The notes: generated by a model from the sequence alone, not told the origin. A DNA stretch of 52,521 nt from Candidatus Sysuiplasma acidicola (GCA_019721035.1 JAHEAA010000014.1:1-52521), one strand, 5' to 3'; shown: positions 1-8,206, counted from the first letter of the stretch. Numbers and translations are program-made.

Positions 1-408
1 AAGCCAGTTACGGTATGTCCACGCACCGAGACTACGTCGCATATTTTTAGACACGCGACGCTGTGTCTTCCTTCCATGAGAAAGGAGCGTAAGATCCTCG
101 GTGACCAGCACCGAGGGATTTGTGGCGACTAATTCCTTTGCCACCTCCGCCATCCGTTGTTTGATGGCACGGCGGGCAGTCTTCTGCCAGTTCGAACCGT
201 GTTTGCATCTCTTGATACGTTCAACCATTGGCTTGATGTCGGTGCCGAACTGACTGCCATCCGACAGCGAGGCGAGGGCGTTGATTCCCGTGTCAAGTCC
301 GTAGGCTTCTCCCTCATCGGAAGGATCACCTGTATCTACCTCGAAGGCGAAAATGATGTCGATCCGGCACTTCAGGCCAGCACCCGTGTAATCTTCAGAT
401 GCTTCAGG
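1..408 (-). pseudogene. Truncated TnpB (IS200/IS605 OrfB) remnant
   Basis: The minus strand encodes an open frame that begins directly after the TAG stop of the neighbouring deacetylase gene, in the same frame, and runs off the left edge of the window. It has no start codon of its own. The translation contains GLDTGINALASLSDG (RuvC-I-like, with the catalytic Asp), a basic helix with KHGS and ARRAIKQRM, VLVTEDL (RuvC-II-like, with the catalytic Glu) and then RRSLGAWTYRNWL. This order matches TnpB/OrfB of IS200/IS605-type elements. Only about 55 residues precede RuvC-I, whereas full TnpB proteins have well over 100, so the N-terminal half is missing. I infer a decayed element whose 5' part was lost at the junction with the deacetylase gene. 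The C-terminal zinc finger and RuvC-III would lie outside the window, so their integrity is unknown. Confidence 0.8.
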
Positions 409-1476
409 CTAAATGCTTTTCCAGTACTCCGAGCAAAATCTCGCTGCCTCCTCTACCGCCTCTCTGCCCGTACAACCAGTATCTGAAACTTCTGTGAATC
501 TTGCATCATACTCCATTCCGTCAAGAGTGTGCACCGTCCCGAGAACCACATCCGTAAGGGCATCGAGGTCGTAGCCACCTTCGAGAACGGCAGAGACTGG
601 TCTTTTGAGTGATGCGAGTCTTCCAATGCAACGCACATATCCGGAAGTCGAAAGCGTCAACGATGCCAGAGGATCCCTGTAATGCGCGTCCGCACCCAGG
701 CTCACGAGCACGCAATCAGGGCGATACTCCGTCAGAACGGGCATGATTATTCTTTCAAAAATCATATCAAATGTGGCATCTCCAGAACCCGCTGGAAGCG
801 GGATATTAACATTGTGCCACTCACCTTCTCCTCCACCCGTCTCGGTCAGCTTGCCTGTTCCCGGATAAATGCCCTTTTGATGAGTGGAAATGTACAGGGT
901 GGACCGATCATCATAGAAAATCTCGCTCGTGCCATTGCCATGGTGCACATCTAAATCCACGATCGCAGTCCTTCTGTCCGCCTGAGAGCGCCTGGCGATG
1001 GCAACATTGTTGAAATAACAGAAACCGCCCCCTCTTCCGGAAGAAGCGTGGTGACCCGGCGGTCTGACAAGAGCAAGGGACGGTTTTCCCCTTTTTACAG
1101 AACTGTTCAATGCTGAAACGGCAGCGCCGGCAGACAGAGAAGCGATCGTAAATGTGCTGTTATAGACAGGTGTTTCCTCGTCCACTTCATGCAACTTCCT
1201 CTGCAATATACCTTCAACATAAGATCTGTCGTGTACCGAACACAATTGAGCCATTGTGGCAGGAGCTGCCCTGAGAAACCCGTCTGGATATCCGTACTGT
1301 GAAAGTCCTGTCAGCACCGCCTGCAATCTCCGGGGCGACTCGGGATGACCTGGAGAGTGCCTGTGCGAGAGAAATTCATCGGCGTAGAATATCGTCGTGT
1401 CGAATGTCATTGACGGCCAAAGCCAATACATGGGCACAGTAAAAACATATCCCTTTCCCTCAAAACATTCATTCAC
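409..1476 (-). CDS. HDAC/AcuC/AphA-family deacetylase
   Basis: This is a class I/II histone-deacetylase-fold hydrolase (acetoin-utilization/acetylpolyamine amidohydrolase superfamily) that removes acetyl groups from lysine or amine substrates using zinc. Numbered from the GTG at 1476, the 355-residue product shows HPESPRR (44-50), RPPGHHA with the tandem catalytic histidines 142-143, the zinc ligands D176 and H178 in DLDVHHGNGT, D263 in LGADAH, and the transition-state tyrosine Y302 in EGGYD. All catalytic residues are therefore present. The N-terminal 22 residues look atypical; an ATG at 1410 (MTFDTTIFYADEF) is a credible alternative start. The gene overlaps the upstream cytidylyltransferase by 8 nt, so it is probably translated from the coxG-mocA transcript. 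Its substrate is unknown: homologs act on proteins, polyamines or small amides. Its stop abuts a transposase remnant. Confidence 0.9.
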   Translation of the reverse strand: MNECFEGKGYVFTVPMYWLWPSMTFDTTIFYADEFLSHRHSPGHPESPRRLQAVLTGLSQYGYPDGFLRAAPATMAQLCSVHDRSYVEGILQRKLHEVDEETPVYNSTFTIASLSAGAAVSALNSSVKRGKPSLALVRPPGHHASSGRGGGFCYFNNVAIARRSQADRRTAIVDLDVHHGNGTSEIFYDDRSTLYISTHQKGIYPGTGKLTETGGGEGEWHNVNIPLPAGSGDATFDMIFERIIMPVLTEYRPDCVLVSLGADAHYRDPLASLTLSTSGYVRCIGRLASLKRPVSAVLEGGYDLDALTDVVLGTVHTLDGMEYDARFTEVSDTGCTGREAVEEAARFCSEYWKSI

Positions 1477-2080
1477 GGTCGCACATTATTGAGCGAATGC
1501 GTTCCAGATCCTGGACGGTATCGACATCCAGAAGCTGATACTCATCCTCCGGCTCCACCTTCCTGACATTTCCGGCGTGCCTTTCGACTATTGACTTCGC
1601 ACCTTTATCACCGCTGAGACCTTTCAGTTCCTCATAATATCTGGAGGGAAAGAGCACCGGATTCCGGGGTACGCCGCGTATGCTTGATGCGACGATGCTG
1701 TTCTGATGAAGCATGCCTTCCTGCAGTATGCTGTCGATGAGTGCTGATGTGACAAGCGGCTGATCTGCGGCAATCAGCAATACCGCGTCGCTACCCACGG
1801 AACTGCTCACACCGCGTACTATACTGGAACAGATACCTTCACCGGCAGCCTCGTTGAGGACGACTTCCACGCGTTCGGATAATACGGGCAGCTCGTCCAG
1901 TATATAGCGGTTTACAACAAGTATTGTTTTCCGGCATCCTGAGCGGGACACTGCATCAAGCGCATACTTAATCAGAGGTTTGCCGCACAGCTGTGAAAGG
2001 AGTTTTCTATCACCAAACCTTGCTGCACTTCCTGCTGCCAGCACAATTCCGTCAACGTGACGGACCCGCTGGTCAGCCAT
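1469..2080 (-). CDS. mocA: Molybdenum cofactor cytidylyltransferase-like (MocA/MobA superfamily)
   Basis: This 203-residue nucleotidyltransferase-fold protein most likely transfers CMP (or GMP) to molybdopterin, making the dinucleotide cofactor needed by xanthine-dehydrogenase-family enzymes. The P-loop-like nucleotide signature LAAGSAARFGDRKLL (residues 14-28) fits the LAAGxSxRMG pattern of MobA/MocA. AADQP (104-108) replaces the GDxP metal-binding motif, as in MocA-type proteins. The C-terminal VDTVQDLE matches the usual nucleotidyltransferase ending. It lies between coxG and the deacetylase, overlapping each by 8 nt, and is divergent from the coxMSL structural genes, which supports a cofactor role. 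Cytidine rather than guanosine specificity is inferred from the hydroxylase context and is not readable from the motifs alone. Confidence 0.85.
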   Translation of the reverse strand: MADQRVRHVDGIVLAAGSAARFGDRKLLSQLCGKPLIKYALDAVSRSGCRKTILVVNRYILDELPVLSERVEVVLNEAAGEGICSSIVRGVSSSVGSDAVLLIAADQPLVTSALIDSILQEGMLHQNSIVASSIRGVPRNPVLFPSRYYEELKGLSGDKGAKSIVERHAGNVRKVEPEDEYQLLDVDTVQDLERIRSIMCDRE

Positions 2081-2522
2081 CCCGCTTACCTTCTACGATT
2101 GCATCCCTGAACGTCTGTATGAGTTCAGTGATGTATTTCTCGGAAGCGCCCTGAACCATCCTGCTGCCCATGGTGGCCGCAAGCCCCCCTATGGTCAGTT
2201 CAACGTTCCAGTTTACAATCGACGAACCGCCATTTCCTGTTATATCACAGATGCCTTTGAAATCCACGGTGCTTCCGGAACCCGAGCCGTTTCCAGCAAT
2301 TTCAGCATGTGAAAAAGGTATCTTGTTCATGACGGCCATTTTGAGATTAAATCTGCCCCTTATGAACGACAGGCCAACTCTCACTGTCATGCGTATGTTG
2401 CCATCATCAATGTGCATGTTCTCGACATCCTTTATCAGCGATGCCATCTTCGACGCGTCGGTTATGAAGTCGAACACCTGTTTGTCAGTTGCAGGCACCT
2501 CAAAACTCCCTTCGAATTTCAT
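2073..2522 (-). CDS. coxG: CoxG-like SRPBCC protein
   Basis: The 149-residue product belongs to the SRPBCC/START-like fold, CoxG subfamily. It opens with MKFEGSFEVPATDKQVFDFI, the standard N-terminal strand and helix of carbon monoxide dehydrogenase subunit G proteins, and ends with a long amphipathic helix (GSRMVQGASEKYITELIQTF). In aerobic CO dehydrogenase systems CoxG helps recruit the mature enzyme to the membrane; here that role is inferred from family and context. It is the first gene of a leftward coxG-mocA-deacetylase unit. A TATA-like box at 2553-2561 lies about 34 nt upstream of the ATG, giving a very short leader. The divergent structural operon starts about 130 bp away. Confidence 0.85.
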   Translation of the reverse strand: MKFEGSFEVPATDKQVFDFITDASKMASLIKDVENMHIDDGNIRMTVRVGLSFIRGRFNLKMAVMNKIPFSHAEIAGNGSGSGSTVDFKGICDITGNGGSSIVNWNVELTIGGLAATMGSRMVQGASEKYITELIQTFRDAIVEGKRDG

Positions 2523-2552
2523 GATTACAACCGATTACTCCAGTAACCAATA

Positions 2553-2561
2553 TGGTGATAT
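2553..2561 (-). promoter_or_regulatory. TATA-like box for coxG operon
   Basis: On the minus strand this reads as TTATATCAC. Its centre lies about 34 nt upstream of the coxG ATG (2522). It fits an archaeal TATA element giving a leader of under 10 nt. The intergenic space holds two TATA-like boxes facing opposite ways, so the maturation and structural genes may be co-regulated from one divergent region. Confidence 0.5.
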
Positions 2562-2618
2562 AATTTGCGTGATCGGATTTCATACACTATGCGGAAAACG
2601 ACTCTCGGGAACAAACAG

Positions 2619-2626
2619 TTTATAAT
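2619..2626 (+). promoter_or_regulatory. TATA-like box for xdhC
   Basis: The sequence TTTATAAT is centred about 27 nt upstream of the ATG at 2650. That spacing predicts transcription starting at or next to the start codon (leaderless mRNA), and it favours 2650 over the in-frame TTG at 2626, which would lie inside the promoter. Confidence 0.6.
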
Positions 2627-2649
2627 TGCCTGGAACGATAGACGCCGCG

Positions 2650-3483
2650 ATGAAGACACTAGACTTTGCAAGACGGCTCAAAGAACTTGCAGAAGGAGGC
2701 AAGCCTTTCGCAGTGGCGACAGTGGTGAGGATCGAGGGGTCGTCACTGGGCAAGCCCGGATTCAAGACAATCGTTGATGGACAGAACGTTCTCTACGGCA
2801 GCCTCGGAGGCGTCTGCCCCGAATCTGCCATAATTTCAACTGCTGAACAGGTCATAGGGTCGGGCAAGCCGAAAACGGTGAAAATTTTCCTTGAAGAGGC
2901 GGGTAGAGCCATTGCAGGGATGATCAAAAGCAACAATCCGGACGAGATTTATGTTGAAACGTTTTGTGGAGGCATGATGGAAGTGTATGTTGAACCATAT
3001 TTGCCATCAGACAGGCTTGTTCTGATAGGACAGGGGGGAAAAGATGACATTGAAGACGCACTTGTAAGACTTGGGAAATTTCTGGACCTTGAAGTAGTTG
3101 TCATCGACAGAACGCCTGTGCTTACAGAGCAGCCTGACATGATTGTGCGGGATGCGGCCGAGGACCTTTCAAACTTCGAATTCAAGGAAGGCGATTCGGT
3201 CGTTCTGCTAACGAAGGGGGCTTATGACATACCAGCCATTCGCGGGCTGTCTTCACGAAAAATCAGATATGTTGGAATGCTTGCGAGCAGGAAAAGGATC
3301 AAGGAGGATTTCGATAGATTGAAGGCAGAAGGTGTATCTGATCTGTTCCTGAACAGCATCCGCACTCCGATAGGATTGAACATAGGTGCAATTTCTCCCG
3401 AGGAAATCGCACTGAGCATAGCAGCAGAAATAATAAGCGTAAGGAGATTGGAAGGGAACAGGGATAAGAAACGGCAGGAATGA
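2650..3483 (+). CDS. XdhC/CoxI-family molybdenum hydroxylase maturation protein
   Basis: This 277-residue protein belongs to the XdhC/CoxI family, which binds molybdenum cofactor and inserts its sulfurated form into xanthine-dehydrogenase-type enzymes. The N-terminal XdhC_CoxI domain has EGSSLGKPG (29-37) and SLGGVCPE (51-58). The cysteine (C56) sits where CoxI/XdhC proteins carry GSIGGGCVE, although the motif is diverged here. The C-terminal Rossmann domain shows GMLASRKRIKEDFDRL, then RTPIGLNIGAISPEEIALSI, the most diagnostic motif of the family. The start is placed at ATG 2650 because of the TATA box 27 nt upstream. The gene precedes coxM by about 118 bp with a separate TATA box between, so it may be transcribed both alone and through. 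Confidence 0.9.
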   Translation: MKTLDFARRLKELAEGGKPFAVATVVRIEGSSLGKPGFKTIVDGQNVLYGSLGGVCPESAIISTAEQVIGSGKPKTVKIFLEEAGRAIAGMIKSNNPDEIYVETFCGGMMEVYVEPYLPSDRLVLIGQGGKDDIEDALVRLGKFLDLEVVVIDRTPVLTEQPDMIVRDAAEDLSNFEFKEGDSVVLLTKGAYDIPAIRGLSSRKIRYVGMLASRKRIKEDFDRLKAEGVSDLFLNSIRTPIGLNIGAISPEEIALSIAAEIISVRRLEGNRDKKRQE

Positions 3484-3571
3484 AGAACCGGAATTGGCCT
3501 CGTGCAAAAGCTCCGCCTGCACGGTCAGTAAGGCGTCCAGAATTTTCAGATGGAGTCACGAAAAAATCTCC

Positions 3572-3579
3572 TTAAATAT
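3572..3579 (+). promoter_or_regulatory. TATA-like box for coxMSL
   Basis: TTAAATAT is centred about 27 nt upstream of the coxM ATG at 3602, predicting a leaderless coxMSL transcript separate from xdhC. Confidence 0.6.
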
Positions 3580-3601
3580 TTGAGACACATAGTGTCCGAA
3601 C

Positions 3602-4483
3602 ATGACACCCGGCTTATTCGAGTACATGGCACCGACAACGCTTTCAGAAGCGCTTGAGTCTATGGAAAGACTTGGAGATGACGCGAAAGTCCTAGCAGGC
3701 GGACAGAGTCTTATACCGCTTATGAAGCTCAGATTTGCTTCGTTTCCGAACATCATAGACATATCGAGAATAAATGGTCTGAAATTTATCCGCTACGAAG
3801 GCGGCATGCTGAGATTAGGTCCAATGACCACGACAGCCGAGCTGGAGGGTTCGGCTGAAGTCGCAAAATACTTTCCGGCCATAGCAGACGCGGCAAAACA
3901 CATAGCAGACCCGTTGATCCGGAACATGGGAACAGTCGGAGGGAATGTCTGTCATGCAGATCCGGGCAACGATCTGCCTGCAGTCATGATTTCACTGGGG
4001 GCAGAATTCCACATAAAATCAAAAAAAGGCACAAGAAAAGTGAATGCGGCGGACTTCTTTGTGGATACATTTGTCACGTCTATCGGCAGGGGTGAATTGC
4101 TTGCCGAGATTTCCATTCCAGCGGGCGATCATCTGACTGGAAGCGCATATATCAAACACAAGAGACGGGCCGGAGACTTTTCCGTGGCCGGCGTCGCAGT
4201 GTGTCTGTCCTTCAGCGAAGACCACAAATGCATGTCCGCAGGCATCGGTTTGACATCTGTGGGACCAAAGGCAATAAAAGCCAGGAAAGCAGAGGATGAA
4301 CTGACAGGCAGAGTGATTGACGGTAATGCTCTGAAGGAAGCTGCGGAAGCGGCTGTAGAGGAATCCGACCCGGCTGACGATTTCTACGGGACAAGGGAAT
4401 TCAAAAGGCATGTTCTGCTGGGCATAACCGCCGAGGCGATTACTCTGGCAGCTTCAAGAGCGGGAGTGAAGGTGATGCAATGA
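3602..4483 (+). CDS. coxM: Molybdenum hydroxylase FAD subunit (CoxM-like)
   Basis: This is the medium, FAD-binding subunit of a three-subunit xanthine dehydrogenase/aerobic CO dehydrogenase-type enzyme. It carries electrons from the iron-sulfur subunit to FAD and on to quinone or another acceptor. At 293 residues it has normal family length (about 285-295). The two flavin-binding motifs are intact: AGGQSLIPLMKLR (32-44) and TVGGNVCHADPGND (111-124). The C-terminal CO_deh_flav_C domain follows (KHKRRAGDFSVAGVAV). The ATG at 3602 is preceded by a TATA box at leaderless spacing. Its stop overlaps the coxS start by 4 nt (ATGA), indicating translational coupling. The substrate of the complex cannot be read from this subunit. 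Confidence 0.93.
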   Translation: MTPGLFEYMAPTTLSEALESMERLGDDAKVLAGGQSLIPLMKLRFASFPNIIDISRINGLKFIRYEGGMLRLGPMTTTAELEGSAEVAKYFPAIADAAKHIADPLIRNMGTVGGNVCHADPGNDLPAVMISLGAEFHIKSKKGTRKVNAADFFVDTFVTSIGRGELLAEISIPAGDHLTGSAYIKHKRRAGDFSVAGVAVCLSFSEDHKCMSAGIGLTSVGPKAIKARKAEDELTGRVIDGNALKEAAEAAVEESDPADDFYGTREFKRHVLLGITAEAITLAASRAGVKVMQ

Positions 4484-4965
4484 GCAATGTCAGGCTTACA
4501 GTCGACGTGAATGGAGAGAACCGGACTGAAGAGATTGAGCCCAGGACGCTCCTTGTGCACTTTCTGAGGGATCATCTCGGCTTGACAGGGACACACATAG
4601 GTTGTGACACATCCAATTGCGGTGCATGCACGGTGCTGCTTGACGGAAAGGCGGTCAAATCCTGCACTGTACTCGCGCTTCAGACACAGGGGAAGAAGGT
4701 TGTCACGATTGAGGGTATAAGTGAAGACGGAACGCACCCCATCCAGGAGGCTTTCGTCGAACGTTTTGGCCTGCAATGCGGTTATTGCACCCCTGGCATG
4801 ATAATGACATCATTGTGGTTATTGAACGAAAAGCAGTATCCGACGGAAGATGAAATAAAGAATGCTCTCGGCGGAAACCTGTGCAGGTGCACAGGCTACA
4901 GGAGCATTATTGATTCTGTGATGCTGGCAGCCGAAAAGATGCATGAAAGCAGGAAAGGCAGGTGA
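4480..4965 (+). CDS. coxS: Molybdenum hydroxylase 2Fe-2S subunit (CoxS-like)
   Basis: This is the small iron-sulfur subunit, 161 residues. The N-terminal plant-ferredoxin-like domain has C42, C47, C50 and C62 (GCDTSNCGAC then SC). The C-terminal four-helix domain has C100, C103, C135 and C137 (QCGYCTPGM and LCRCTGY). These eight cysteines hold the two 2Fe-2S clusters that relay electrons from the molybdenum site to FAD. The protein overlaps coxM by 4 nt and coxL by up to 23 nt, so the three subunits are tightly coupled. The C-terminus after the last cluster helix is short and basic (ESRKGR). Cluster ligands and order match the family exactly. Confidence 0.95.
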   Translation: MSNVRLTVDVNGENRTEEIEPRTLLVHFLRDHLGLTGTHIGCDTSNCGACTVLLDGKAVKSCTVLALQTQGKKVVTIEGISEDGTHPIQEAFVERFGLQCGYCTPGMIMTSLWLLNEKQYPTEDEIKNALGGNLCRCTGYRSIIDSVMLAAEKMHESRKGR

Positions 4966-6994
4966 TGTTTCAGTGACAAGTATGGAAAGTTTCGCGGCGG
5001 GCAAGGGCAGGTTTGTCGACGACATAAATCTCCCCGACATGGTCAGAATGGTGATAGTCAGGAGCCCTTATGCAAGGGCGAAAATTGCAAAGATTGAGGG
5101 AGGTTTAAACGGAAAGGAACTCAGCGGCACCATGAGTTCGGTAGGAGAAGGTGCAACGGAAGGTTCGCAGGAACTGCTGCAGCCCATTCTTTCATCTGGC
5201 TACGTCAATTATGTCGGTCAGCCTGTGGCCGCTGTTTTTGGAAAGAATCTGTATGAGGCTGAGGATGCCGTAGATACTGTGGAAGTGGAATATGAACCGC
5301 TGAAACCGGTGATGACCATAGAGGACGCACTGTCTGCAGCACCGATCCACGCGGTTGCAAAAAGCAATGTTGCAGTGGACAAATGGCTCGGCAAAGAATT
5401 CGACATAGACGCGCCAATCGTTCTTGAGGACAGTTTCTTTAACCGGAGGGTCGCCACAAACCCGCTCGAGACGCGTGGTGTTATAGCAGATTACAGGGAC
5501 GGAAGACTGACGCTGCACATTTCGACACAGTCGGTTAGCAGCATCAAGGAGGGAATATGCGAAGCACTGCATCTTCAGGAAGACAAAGTGAGGGTCATTC
5601 AGGCAGACACGGGAGGCGCGTTCGGACTGAAAGGCGGCCTATACCCCGAATATGTAATTGCTGCATACGCCTCAATGAAATTAAAGAAGCCTGTCAAATG
5701 GATTGAGACTAGACGGGAACATCTTTCAGCCAGCGGGCCAGGAAGAGGTGCACGCGGAAAGATGAAGATCTATGCCGACAGAAGCGGAAAGGTACTGGGT
5801 CTGAAAGGAGAGGTGGTCGTGGACGCTGGAGCGTATGCGGGTGGCATGGGAGAATTTGCACCAGGATTCATAGCTTACCAGCTCACCGGCCCTTATGCAA
5901 TAGAGAAGGCGCACGTCAGATCCATGGCAGTATTCACCAACAAGCCGCCGCACGGACCATACAGGGGCGCCGGAAGGCCTGAAGCCGCATTCTTCATGGA
6001 AAGAATGATGGACATGCTTGCGGACGAGCTCAAGATGGACGCAGCGGAGCTCAGGATCATGAATGCAACAACAGAGAGCTTCAAATCTCCGCTGGGCATG
6101 AGCATCGGAGCGTCGAGACCGTTCATCGAGCACGCGGTGAAAGAGCTGAATTACGGGGCAGATTCGAAAAGCGCCAGAGCAGGTCTGAGCTGTTTTGTGC
6201 TCGTTCCGGCAACGCAACCCGGGGAGAGCGCGAGGATCGTTGTTAAAGGAGGAAAGATCCTTGTCTGGATCGGGGGAAACACGCATGGCCAGCATCACGA
6301 AGTGTTTGTCAGAAAACTGCTCAAAGAAGAGCTGGGTGTCCCCGGAGAGGTCGTGGAACTGCAGAGAGGAGACACCGACATGCTGAAGTCTGGCGTGGGT
6401 GCCTGGGGAAGCAGATCGGCAATGATGGCCGGCCTTGCTGTGATTTTGGTCGCGAGAAAAATAAGAGATCAGACGGAAAAGGAATTTGGCAAGTATACGC
6501 CGGAACTCCTGCTGTCCAATGAATATGACGAATTCCATTATGAGAATTACAGGAGCTCAATCAACTCATTCGGTGCCAACCTCGCAATAGTGGACATAGA
6601 CGGGTATGGAGAGGTGAGTGTCCGGGAGATGAGGAGCTACTATGATGTGGGCAACGCACTTAACATGGACATGGTCGTTGGCCAGACCATAGGCGGCATG
6701 GTGCAGGGTATAGGACAGACGCTTTCCGAAGAAATTGCCTACAACGAAGATGGACAACTGCTCACAGCAAGCATTTCGGATGCCGGACTGCAAACGGCAA
6801 GGACGATACCGAAATTCGTGGTCAAAGTTGCCGAGGAGCGTTCATCCCTGCCTCATGGTGCCAAGGGTCTCGGCGAAAGTCCCACGATTGGAACACCGAG
6901 CGCACTCGCAAGGGCAATAGAAAGAGTGAGCGGAAAGAGAATCAGGGAGACGCCCGTAAGACCGGAATTACTCTACGACAAAAAACAGCGCTGA
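4943..6994 (+). CDS. coxL: Molybdenum hydroxylase large subunit (CoxL-like, compact)
   Basis: This is the catalytic molybdopterin subunit of a xanthine-dehydrogenase-family hydroxylase. Numbered from ATG 4943, landmarks are GKGRFVDDINLPDM (20-33), NPLETRG (173-179), DTGGAFGLKGG (222-232), PYRGAGR (339-345), GQHHEV (449-454), WGSRSAMMAG, and GLGE with the presumed catalytic base near residue 640. PYRGAGR resembles form-II (BMS) CoxL-like proteins rather than the AYxCSFR loop of true CO dehydrogenase, so CO as substrate is unlikely. Two oddities stand out. The protein is about 100 residues shorter than usual, and GQGHET is replaced by GQHHEV. A GTG at 4973 with AGGTG 8 nt upstream, or an ATG at 4982, are alternative starts. 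The chemistry is probably hydroxylation of an unidentified small organic molecule. Confidence 0.88.
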   Translation: MKAGKAGDVSVTSMESFAAGKGRFVDDINLPDMVRMVIVRSPYARAKIAKIEGGLNGKELSGTMSSVGEGATEGSQELLQPILSSGYVNYVGQPVAAVFGKNLYEAEDAVDTVEVEYEPLKPVMTIEDALSAAPIHAVAKSNVAVDKWLGKEFDIDAPIVLEDSFFNRRVATNPLETRGVIADYRDGRLTLHISTQSVSSIKEGICEALHLQEDKVRVIQADTGGAFGLKGGLYPEYVIAAYASMKLKKPVKWIETRREHLSASGPGRGARGKMKIYADRSGKVLGLKGEVVVDAGAYAGGMGEFAPGFIAYQLTGPYAIEKAHVRSMAVFTNKPPHGPYRGAGRPEAAFFMERMMDMLADELKMDAAELRIMNATTESFKSPLGMSIGASRPFIEHAVKELNYGADSKSARAGLSCFVLVPATQPGESARIVVKGGKILVWIGGNTHGQHHEVFVRKLLKEELGVPGEVVELQRGDTDMLKSGVGAWGSRSAMMAGLAVILVARKIRDQTEKEFGKYTPELLLSNEYDEFHYENYRSSINSFGANLAIVDIDGYGEVSVREMRSYYDVGNALNMDMVVGQTIGGMVQGIGQTLSEEIAYNEDGQLLTASISDAGLQTARTIPKFVVKVAEERSSLPHGAKGLGESPTIGTPSALARAIERVSGKRIRETPVRPELLYDKKQR

Positions 6995-7137
6995 AATGCT
7001 TACCGCGACTGAATTGCAGGGGACAGACTTGCGAAAGAATTAGGTTAAGCTTAGCCATAATGCCTCTTCGGTGAGCGCCCAATGAATGCCTTGAGCTGTG
7101 AGTTGGAAGGGATATCATGAGAGGGGGAAAGGAGGGC

Positions 7138-8112
7138 ATGATCATGTCCAGAACACCGTTGAGGATCAGTTTCCTCGGCGGCGGCACGGACATAAAGGAA
7201 TACTACGCGATAGACGGCGGAGCGGTGGTTTCTGCAGCCATAGACAGATACATACACATCATGGTGAACAAGAAATTCGACGACAAGATAAGGGCGTCGT
7301 ATTCCAGGACGGAAATAGTGTCATCTGTAGAGGAACTCAGGCATCCGCTCATCAGGGAAGCACTGAGACTCCTTGATATCAGGAACGGAGTGGAGATAGT
7401 CAGCATATCCGACATACCGTCCGAGGGAACGGGGCTCGGCTCTTCCAGCAGTTTCACCGTCGGACTGCTGAATGCACTTCACGCATGGATTGGCGAACAT
7501 GTTTCTGCGAAGCAACTTGCTGAAGAAGCATGCAGGATAGAGAGGGATATTGTCAATGACCCCGGCGGAAAGCAGGATCAGTACATAGCTGCGTTCGGCG
7601 GCATCAGGCTTTTGGAATTCCTTCCAAATGACGATGTTCACGTCAAGTATGTGCTCATGCCCAACGGTGGAAAGAAGATTCTCGATGACAACCTCATGCT
7701 GTTCTACACGGGCATTACCAGGAGTTCATCTTCAATACTTTCGGGTCAGATAGGCGGCATGGCAGGAAAGCTGGATTACTATAGCAGCATGCGGCAGATG
7801 GCTTATCAGTGCGCCTCTCTTCTGGAGAAGTCCGACATAAGCGCCGTTGGTGAGCTGCTGGACAAAGGATGGCATATCAAAAAGTCGCTCGGCAACGGCA
7901 TATCAAACGAGCAGATAGATGAGATATATCAGAGAGCCCGGAGCGCTGGAGCTTACGGCGGCAAGATTACAGGCGCAGGGGGTGGCGGCTTTCTGCTGCT
8001 CCTGGCACCTCCAGAGAGGCAGGCAGGCATTGAGAAAGGGCTTGCGCCGCTGAAGCAGGAAAAAGTGTCAATAGACATGCTTGGGAGCAGAATCGTGTAC
8101 GTTGGGGAATGA
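7138..8112 (+). CDS. GHMP sugar kinase (HddA-like)
   Basis: This GHMP-superfamily kinase resembles D-glycero-D-manno-heptose-7-phosphate 1-kinase (HddA) and related sugar kinases, which phosphorylate a sugar at C1. Motifs in order are RTPLRISFLGGGTD at the N-terminus (first GHMP motif), EGTGLGSSSS (ATP-binding glycine/serine loop) and GGKITGAGGGGF (third motif near the C-terminus). Start choice: an in-frame ATG at 7117 precedes a strong GGAGG (7131-7135). The ATG at 7138 aligns with family N-termini (MIxSRTPLR), and the ATG at 7144 has the better SD spacing (8 nt), so either could be used. A sugar-1-phosphate nucleotidyltransferase follows one gene later. Together they suggest synthesis of a nucleotide sugar for glycan or surface-layer modification. 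The exact sugar is unknown. Confidence 0.82.
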   Translation: MIMSRTPLRISFLGGGTDIKEYYAIDGGAVVSAAIDRYIHIMVNKKFDDKIRASYSRTEIVSSVEELRHPLIREALRLLDIRNGVEIVSISDIPSEGTGLGSSSSFTVGLLNALHAWIGEHVSAKQLAEEACRIERDIVNDPGGKQDQYIAAFGGIRLLEFLPNDDVHVKYVLMPNGGKKILDDNLMLFYTGITRSSSSILSGQIGGMAGKLDYYSSMRQMAYQCASLLEKSDISAVGELLDKGWHIKKSLGNGISNEQIDEIYQRARSAGAYGGKITGAGGGGFLLLLAPPERQAGIEKGLAPLKQEKVSIDMLGSRIVYVGE

Positions 8113-8170
8113 TTGAACGCATGCATGCCTTCCTTAAACCGGGCCTTCCTCAACCCACCCTTCCTGCTGA

Positions 8171-8180
8171 TTATATATAT
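8171..8180 (+). promoter_or_regulatory. TATA-like box in front of coiled-coil gene
   Basis: TTATATATAT is a strong TATA-like element. Transcription would begin around 8202-8207, leaving a leader of about 105 nt before the ATG at 8310. That is long for this window, where leaders are usually absent or very short. Confidence 0.55.
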
Positions 8181-8206
8181 GGCAGTAGTATCGGTTGAGC
8201 GCACAC

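Noticed and set aside
5726-6538. 270-codon minus-strand open frame inside coxL
   Set aside because: Antisense shadow of the well-supported coxL gene; no SD and no family motifs.
3602-6994. Annotation as true carbon monoxide dehydrogenase
   Set aside because: The active-site loop is PYRGAGR, not AYxCSFR of form-I CO dehydrogenase; the coxMSL symbols are used for subunit type only.
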